Shown piece after piece: positions 32,124-36,180 of a DNA stretch of 36,180 nucleotides. The stretch's first letter is position 1; each line of letters opens with the position of its first letter. The notes beneath the pieces are model-generated. The model worked only from the letters and a program-made list of their open reading frames with translations, was not told the DNA's origin and ran no database searches. Location: the NCBI GenBank assembly GCA_000421085.1, contig ATWE01000032.1, forward strand, positions 1 to 36,180. Reading direction: 5' to 3'. The position numbers and the translations under genes were made by a program. The DNA comes from Ensifer sp. USDA 6670. GTDB taxonomy: Bacteria > Pseudomonadota > Alphaproteobacteria > Rhizobiales > Rhizobiaceae.

Positions 32124-32330
32124 ATGTCTGGTTTCGGCGACTTTCACCAGCTACCTCTCAAACCAGAGGACCTCTCTACGCTTCAGCGCATTTTCGACGC
32201 GGAGGTGGACGCGAGGCACCTCCCCGTCGGTAGCGAACAAGCGGAGGACCTCGCGCGTAAGCTTTTAGAGTTGTTCCAATCGGGCATCAGACGAGAGGAC
32301 GCCCTGCGGGAATGCATGAAGGCGGCATAG
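32124..32330 (+). CDS. Conserved small hypothetical protein, 68 aa
   Basis: Starts at ATG 32124 with GGGAGG about 6 bases upstream. The product reads MSGFGDFHQLPLKPEDLSTL, QRIFDAEVDARHLPVGSEQA and EDLARKLLELFQSGIRREDA. It is helical and acidic, with the arrangement of a small two-helix protein; similar 60-75 aa proteins occur in rhizobia with no known function. Cytosolic, no cysteines. The good ribosome-binding site supports a real gene. Nothing in the neighbourhood suggests its partner. Confidence 0.65.
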   Translation: MSGFGDFHQLPLKPEDLSTLQRIFDAEVDARHLPVGSEQAEDLARKLLELFQSGIRREDALRECMKAA

Positions 32331-32912
32331 TTCGCCAGTCCCTGTGACGAAACGCGCCCCACGTCGGCAGCCACTGCCGACGTAGGGCCCAGCCGCGTCG
32401 GTGCACCTCAGGTGCGCTTGATCGCGCCGTTCGTTCCCTCCCGGGTAGAATCCGCCGCTCGAGGCGCCGTCCGTGCCGCTCAGTTAGACGATCCGAAGCA
32501 CTTCCTGCGGTGTGCGACGGAAGGCTATTGCATCTTTCGTCGAGGGCGCGAAGTTCGCTGTGCTTCTACCTGGATGCGCTGGTCCTTGTCTTCCGAACCA
32601 TCCACTTGTTAGGAGCGTCTGAGAGCGCTTGGCAGCCTCGCAAGCTTAGTCGCCCATCCAAGGGTGGCATGACCACCAAAATCCTCGCGCTGAACCATGG
32701 CTCAGAGGTCCGGCATACTCCGTTGTCAACACGTCAACTGCGTGTGGGCCATTGTTCAATGTCCGGAATGACACAGATCGAGAACGCCAGGCAAACCCTT
32801 GACTGACGTGCCTCTCGTCCCAATTGTTGAATGGGTTTGTTAGCCCACGCGAGAATACGGCAACTTGATTATATTCAAAATCGAGATGAGTTTTATAGGC
32901 TCTCGTCATCTG
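32331..32912. other. Gap with no recognised gene
   Basis: About 580 bases before the next gene's end. Frames of 66-98 codons overlap without domain or start signal. A TAGGGCCC-type GC stretch near 32385 might pair but lacks a T-run. Nothing supported. Confidence 0.4.
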
Positions 32913-33254
32913 TCACCCAAACGAACTTAAAGCGGCGAGTACGTTTGGCACTATGACATTCAGTTGCCCTTGGAGCGTTGGGTTTGCCAAGTCATGGATG
33001 GCCGACGCAATAACATCCTCATGACCCCACTCAAACTGAATATCTTCCCTACACTCGATCGCATCCGCCCAAGCTTCTACGGTCCGGGCATCAACTTCGC
33101 CGGATGTGAAGCGCCGGAGCATCGCGGCAATATCCACGCGGCTAAGGGTTACGACCGGCTCTGAATCCCAGTCGAGCTCCACCAGAGAAGCGCGAAGCTC
33201 CTCCAGCGGTTTGTCGAACTTAATCAATGCAGAAAGTGTCGCTCGCCGATCCAT
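32913..33254 (-). CDS. Conserved hypothetical protein, 113 aa
   Basis: Reads MDRRATLSALIKFDKPLEEL, ASLVELDWDSEPVVTLSRVD and IAAMLRRFTSGEVDARTVEA, then WADAIECREDIQFEWGHEDV and AIHDLANPTLQG. Proteins of this pattern, about 110 aa, helical, are scattered in proteobacterial genomes, often near contact-dependent toxins and annotated as hypothetical or immunity-like; that role is inference. No signal peptide. The ATG at 33254 lacks a strong ribosome-binding site. No toxin gene is next to it in the window. Confidence 0.65.
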   Translation of the reverse strand: MDRRATLSALIKFDKPLEELRASLVELDWDSEPVVTLSRVDIAAMLRRFTSGEVDARTVEAWADAIECREDIQFEWGHEDVIASAIHDLANPTLQGQLNVIVPNVLAALSSFG

Positions 33255-33471
33255 GTGCGCAAGCTAGCAAATGGCGGGAGACGCGAAAAGCGGGGCGACG
33301 ATTTCTACCAACGGGAGGCCGTGGAAAAGGCGCATTTCTCCTATTCGCCGAAACGGCCGACGCGAGTGAAAACAACATTTCCCTGCTCAACCGATGCGGG
33401 CCACGCGAGCGGCGCCAGCGGGCGCTATGGCTGAAATAGACTAGCCAACTCCATTCGCAAATGTTCTCCAT

Positions 33472-34440
33472 TTAACGCAGCTCGAAAACAGCCGCGTCAT
33501 CCTCTCGCGGCCTAATACCCTTGAAGGATGCGGGCCGCAGCTTCCCGTCATCTGTCCATGAGCGATACTCGACCTCGGCGACCAGGACCGGATCAATGAG
33601 GACGGCGACTTTCCTTTTCACGTTCACCGCCGGCGAATTCGTCGCCATTCCCTCGAGCAGCTTCCGCAGTTCTCTCGAGAGGTCGTGTGACCAGCCGGTA
33701 CGGCACCCGCCGACATAGACCAACTCTCCGCCCTTGCGCGCCGCCAGCAGAAGCCGGCCGAGGTGGGCGGGAACGGTCGATGGCTCGAAGCCGACCACCA
33801 CGAAGCTATCCCGGCGCTTGCAGGTGATTTTCTGCCACCATTCTCCGCGGCCTGAGCGGTGGGGCGATGTGCTTCGCGATGATGCCTTCGAGCCCGTGCG
33901 CGCAGGCGACGCGGAAGAGCTCGTCGCCATCCGCCTGCACCTCTTCCGAGAGACGAATGGCCCCTTCCCGCCCTGCGACGAGCGGCTCCAGCTGCCGTCG
34001 GCGCTCGCCAAGCGGCAGCCGGCGAAGATCGCGGCCGTCCTGATAGAGCAGGTCGAAGGCATAGAAGACGATGGCGCCGGCTTCATACGGCGACGGCAGC
34101 CGGCCGAGCGCCCGCTGCAGCATGCCGAAGTCGGAGCGGCCCTGGTCATCGAGCACGACCGCCTCGCCATCGAGGATGGTGGTTTTCACCGCGAGTCGCC
34201 GCGCGTCGTCTGCGATCGTCGGGAGGCGCTCGGTCCAGTCATAGCCGCCTCGCGTGAGCACCCTCACCCGGCCGGGCTCGATGTGCACGGCCAGCCGATA
34301 GCGTCCCACTTCACCTCGTAGGCCCAGTCTGGCCCCTTCGGCGGCTTGTCGACGAGCGTCGCAAGGCAAGGGTCGATGCGCGCCGGCATAGGATCGGTCG
34401 GAGGGAGATCGCGCGGCTTCTTCGAGGGTGCTCTGGCCAT
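33472..34440 (-). pseudogene. ligD: ATP-dependent DNA ligase (LigD type), two frameshifts
   Basis: From ATG 34440 the frame reads MARAPSKKPRDLPPTDPMPA, LATLVDKPPKGPDWAYEVKW and the nucleotidyl-transfer lysine in EVKWDG, where one G is lost. The next frame carries RLAVHIEPGRVRVLTRGGYD, TILDGEAVVLDDQGRSDFG and IVFYAFDLLYQDGRDLRRLP, then EGIIAKHIAPP. A second indel near 33860 leads to the last frame: SGRGEWWQKITCKRRDSFVV, then LLLAARKGGELVYVGGCRTG and the OB-fold end near FKGIRPRED to the stop. Rebuilt, it is about 320 aa, a stand-alone ligase domain as in rhizobial LigD paralogues that work with Ku in non-homologous end joining. No Ku gene is present. A terminator-like hairpin precedes the start. 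Confidence 0.8.
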
Positions 34441-34464
34441 TAGCCCATTAACGCACAGGCCCCG

Positions 34465-34491
34465 AAAAAGCCGAATTGACTCTTTCGGCTT
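34465..34491 (-). terminator. Minus-strand terminator-like hairpin upstream of the ligase
   Basis: AAGCCGAA-N8-TTCGGCTT, an 8-base perfect stem; on the minus strand the second arm runs into TTTTT. It lies 25-50 bases before the ligase start, so it would end or attenuate transcription arriving from the right before the ligase is reached. Confidence 0.5.
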
Positions 34492-34581
34492 AGAGAACAT
34501 AATAAGAACATCCATCGGCGATGCGGCCGCCATCTTAAAGTGTTGAAGCAGATGCCCGTGCTTGCGCGGGAAGGAGGAACT

Positions 34582-34815
34582 ATGGCCGCCGCGAAGAACG
34601 CATGCGAAACTGATCAAGACAATCAGGAGATCGACGAAGTTGCCGCAGCCTTGGCATGGCACGACGGTGATGCTGAGGCGACCATCCGCACCCTGCTGGA
34701 CGATTGCAAACACCTACGCGAACAGCTCGCGCTCGCCGAAATCGCAACGAGCCTGGGCTTCACGCGTGGCTGGCGACCGACCTGCGTCCGCAGTAGTGAA
34801 GCGGAGCAACCATGA
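34582..34815 (+). CDS. Conserved small hypothetical protein, 77 aa
   Basis: The ATG at 34582 has AAGGAGGAAC immediately ahead, the best ribosome-binding site in the window. The product reads MAAAKNACETDQDNQEIDEV, AALAWHDGDAEATIRTLLDD, CKHLREQLALAEIATSLGFT and RGWRP. It is helical, and I recall rhizobial proteins with the AWHDGDAEATIRTLL block, without known function. Its stop TGA overlaps the start of the next gene (ATGA), showing operon organisation. It is divergent from the ligase remnant and is the first of a run leading to the SRAP gene. Confidence 0.7.
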   Translation: MAAAKNACETDQDNQEIDEVAAALAWHDGDAEATIRTLLDDCKHLREQLALAEIATSLGFTRGWRPTCVRSSEAEQP

Positions 34816-34982
34816 GCGACGAGCAAGGTGCAGTCCGGCAAAGGGACTCCAGCATGTACGTCCATTACTGCGAGCATCCCGGCTGCACGAAATGGGGCAG
34901 CTTCGGCTTCGCGGTGGGAAAATCCGAGCCCAACTGGTTCTGCTTCGAACATCAGCCCGAATGGAAGTCGCGACATGCCTAG
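34812..34982 (+). CDS. Small zinc-finger-like protein, 56 aa
   Basis: A 56-residue product from ATG 34812. It contains MYVHYCEHPGCTKWGSFGFA and NWFCFEHQPEWKSRHA. The C-x4-C and C-x2-H pattern with flanking tryptophans suggests one zinc-binding knuckle. The start overlaps the previous stop by four bases (ATGA), and its own end overlaps the next gene by 8 bases (ATG at 34975, stop at 34982), so translation is coupled. Too short for automated gene finding in many pipelines. The function is unknown; its place between an uncharacterised 77-aa protein and two further zinc-ribbon genes indicates one functional set. Confidence 0.7.
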   Translation: MSDEQGAVRQRDSSMYVHYCEHPGCTKWGSFGFAVGKSEPNWFCFEHQPEWKSRHA

Positions 34983-35349
34983 AGCAGGATCCTGGCGGCT
35001 CTCTGAATTTGTAGGTGAGAAAATCCGGATCGAGTGCGAGTGCGGGGTCAGAAAAACCTACGACGCCAAGGCAATGCTGGATCGGATCGGCGACCGGAGT
35101 ATGCCGGGCTTGCTGACGGAACTTGCAATTGCAAATGGCTGTAATCGGACAACAAATAAGTTCTACGACCGTTGCAAATTGCACTACGGGGACACCATCG
35201 TCGCAAAGGAGGGATTGCTCTCTCGAGTCAGCCGGCTGACGGTGCGGCGACGCCGGCCGGCTCTCCAGATGAAATCACCTTTGCAAATCTGCCCGAGTGG
35301 TACGAGCTATTCTGTCAATGTCGCGCATGCGGGCGCGAAAACAGGCTAG
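34975..35349 (+). CDS. Zinc-ribbon-like protein, 124 aa
   Basis: Starts at ATG 34975, inside the tail of the preceding gene. Reads MPRAGSWRLSEFVGEKIRIE, CECGVRKTYDAKAMLDRIGD, SMPGLLTELAIANGCNRTTN and KFYDRCKLHYGD. The C-x-C-G pair and the later G-C-x8-C pair form a four-cysteine zinc ribbon in the first 75 residues. The remaining 45 residues (VSRLTVRRRRPALQMKSPLQ onward) are arginine-rich and read out of phase with the next ORF, which looks more natural there. So the real C-terminus may be shortened or joined by a frameshift to that ORF. No enzymatic motif. Part of the overlapping run before SRAP. Confidence 0.6.
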   Translation: MPRAGSWRLSEFVGEKIRIECECGVRKTYDAKAMLDRIGDRSMPGLLTELAIANGCNRTTNKFYDRCKLHYGDTIVAKEGLLSRVSRLTVRRRRPALQMKSPLQICPSGTSYSVNVAHAGAKTG

Positions 35350-35477
35350 ACCGCCGTGCCTTGGTGAAGAAGTTCGGCGCCGCGCAGCCGATCCTGCCCC
35401 TGGCAAGAAAGCTGCGTTGCGCCAAGTGCGGGAACAAGGACGGCAATGTGATCAGGATTGGAAAGGTCAGGCGATAA
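35172..35477 (+). CDS. Zinc-ribbon-like protein, about 101 aa, start uncertain
   Basis: The natural-looking part is SSQPADGAATPAGSPDEITF, then LPEWYELFCQCRACGREN, RLDRRALVKKFGAAQPILPL and ARKLRCAKCGNKDGNV. It has a C-x-C-x2-C cluster and C-A-K-C-G, a typical zinc ribbon, and its layout parallels the preceding protein: C-x-C-G, then D-x-x-A-[ML], then a second cysteine pair. So the two are likely paralogous. No ATG fits; the only in-frame start in the overlap is TTG at 35172, deep in the preceding gene. Either it uses that or it is the second domain of a single protein reached by a -1 frame change near AAAGGAGGGATTG (35205-35217). It ends 57 bases before SRAP. Confidence 0.55.
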   Translation: MQIALRGHHRRKGGIALSSQPADGAATPAGSPDEITFANLPEWYELFCQCRACGRENRLDRRALVKKFGAAQPILPLARKLRCAKCGNKDGNVIRIGKVRR

Positions 35478-35534
35478 CCAGCGAGTTGACGTCGCGACCA
35501 ACCACGATACGTTTCCCCTGCTGGAGGTGAGCAT

Positions 35535-36180
35535 ATGTGCGGACGCGTTTACATAAAGAGTACGCTTGACGATCTGTTGCGCGAATTCTCCATGGCTGAA
35601 CGGGAGGCGGTCCTGGGGATGGCCAACCAGTTCCCGCGCTACAACGGTGCGCCCTCCCTCTACTATCCGATCATCATTCGCGATGTCGTCCGCGATCCGG
35701 ATGTCTTCGGCCCTACCTTCGTCAGCGCGCGCTGGGGTTTGATTCCGGGCTGGGTCAAAGAGCAGAAGCCCGGCCGGCCGCCCCCGGTGAACGCCCGATG
35801 CGAGGGCATTGCCACAAATGGCATGTTCAAGAAAACCTACGCTAGCCGGCGTTGCTTGATCCCGATCGATGGCTTTTTCGAGTGGAAGGACATTCACGGC
35901 ACTGGCAAGAACAAGCAGCCTTACGCGATCGCCATGAAATCGGGCGAGCCGTTCGCACTGGCGGGCATTTGGGAGAAATGGCGAAATCCGCAGACGGGGG
36001 AGGATATCCGCACCTTCTGCGTCGTCACCTGCCCGCCAAACGAGATGATGGCGACGATCCATGACCGAATGCCAGTCGTTTTGCACCGGGAGGACTATGA
36101 ACGGTGGCTTTCGACGGAACCGGACCCCTTTGAGCTAATGAAGCCCTTCCCGGCCGAACTGATGACGATGTGGCCGATTG
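35535..36180 (+). CDS. SOS response-associated peptidase (SRAP, YedK/HMCES-like), partial at window edge
   Basis: Starts at ATG 35535 with GGAGG 8 bases upstream and runs off the right edge after 215 codons. Reads MCGRVYIKSTLDDLLREF, so cysteine 2 is exposed after methionine removal. FPRYNGAPSLYYPIIIRDV has the conserved asparagine; VSARWGLIPGWVKE, PVNARCEGIATNGMFKKTY and RRCLIPIDGFFEWKDIHG (with the catalytic glutamate) follow. CPPNEMMATIHDRMPVVLH carries the conserved histidine. SRAP proteins form a covalent thiazolidine link to abasic sites in single-stranded DNA and protect them from cleavage. All active residues are present. It is the last visible gene of the small zinc-ribbon run, opposite a ligase remnant. 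Confidence 0.9.
   Translation, partial: MCGRVYIKSTLDDLLREFSMAEREAVLGMANQFPRYNGAPSLYYPIIIRDVVRDPDVFGPTFVSARWGLIPGWVKEQKPGRPPPVNARCEGIATNGMFKKTYASRRCLIPIDGFFEWKDIHGTGKNKQPYAIAMKSGEPFALAGIWEKWRNPQTGEDIRTFCVVTCPPNEMMATIHDRMPVVLHREDYERWLSTEPDPFELMKPFPAELMTMWPI

Noticed and set aside
1..36180. CRISPR array, rRNA, intact IS with terminal repeats, or plasmid replication and transfer genes
   Set aside because: No regularly spaced repeats, no rRNA-like sequence, no repABC, tra or vir motif was found; only a dead IS110 piece is present.

Overview
The window looks like accessory DNA from a member of the Rhizobiaceae (Alphaproteobacteria, Rhizobium/Sinorhizobium/Ensifer-like), probably from a large plasmid, chromid or genomic island. 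The evidence is a set of small families typical of rhizobia (DUF982, DUF2934, DUF1127, DUF6130, a stand-alone NHEJ-type ligase, small zinc-ribbon proteins), GC-rich coding DNA with good Shine-Dalgarno sites, and mostly single-gene units interspersed with broken genes. All functional calls rest on reading protein motifs by eye; no database search was possible.

Left part (1-9100): a gene graveyard around a few intact genes. It holds a partial helix-hairpin-helix protein at the left edge; truncated peptidase T and metallo-beta-lactamase-fold fragments that abut head to head; a frameshifted SnoaL-like ester cyclase; an intact GIY-YIG nuclease with an extra C-terminal domain (1958-2806); a damaged divergent pair of AraC regulator and SAM methyltransferase; a relic IS110 transposase; an intact DUF6130 protein preceded by a translationally overlapping small ORF; a heavily decayed SDR; DUF2798; an alpha/beta hydrolase that lost its N-terminal half; and an intact LysR regulator.

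Middle part (9388-21364): an EamA transporter, then a redox and oxidative-stress island on the minus strand (DUF1127 small protein, thioredoxin reductase, msrB-msrA, hydrolase/OsmC fusion) with a divergent TetR gene. Two tandem operator-like repeats lie in front of the DUF1127-trxB unit. Next come an uncharacterised 242-aa protein with a YeeE/YedE transporter, an orphan pyruvate dehydrogenase E1-alpha, frameshifted CMD/AhpD-like and NAD(P)-epimerase-like genes, and an LtrA membrane protein.

Right part (21365-36180): a GSU2403-type nucleotidyltransferase whose promoter overlaps one of two 30-bp operators (9-12-9 architecture) spaced 210 bp apart; DUF1264; a LysR/DUF4242 divergent pair; a GMC oxidoreductase; DUF982; DUF2934; a 511-aa multi-spanning membrane protein I cannot assign; and a DNA-repair-flavoured end. 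That end has a frameshifted ATP-dependent ligase (LigD type) facing an overlapping run of small zinc-ribbon genes that leads into an SRAP/YedK-HMCES abasic-site protein cut by the window edge.

Three copies of a short motif containing CGCATAATGTAT, the XerC half and centre of dif-like sites, occur in direct orientation at 4985, 21679 and 26926, possibly marking recombination boundaries. The signals I rate highest are the two looping-compatible operators of the nucleotidyltransferase gene and the ligase/zinc-ribbon/SRAP cluster.
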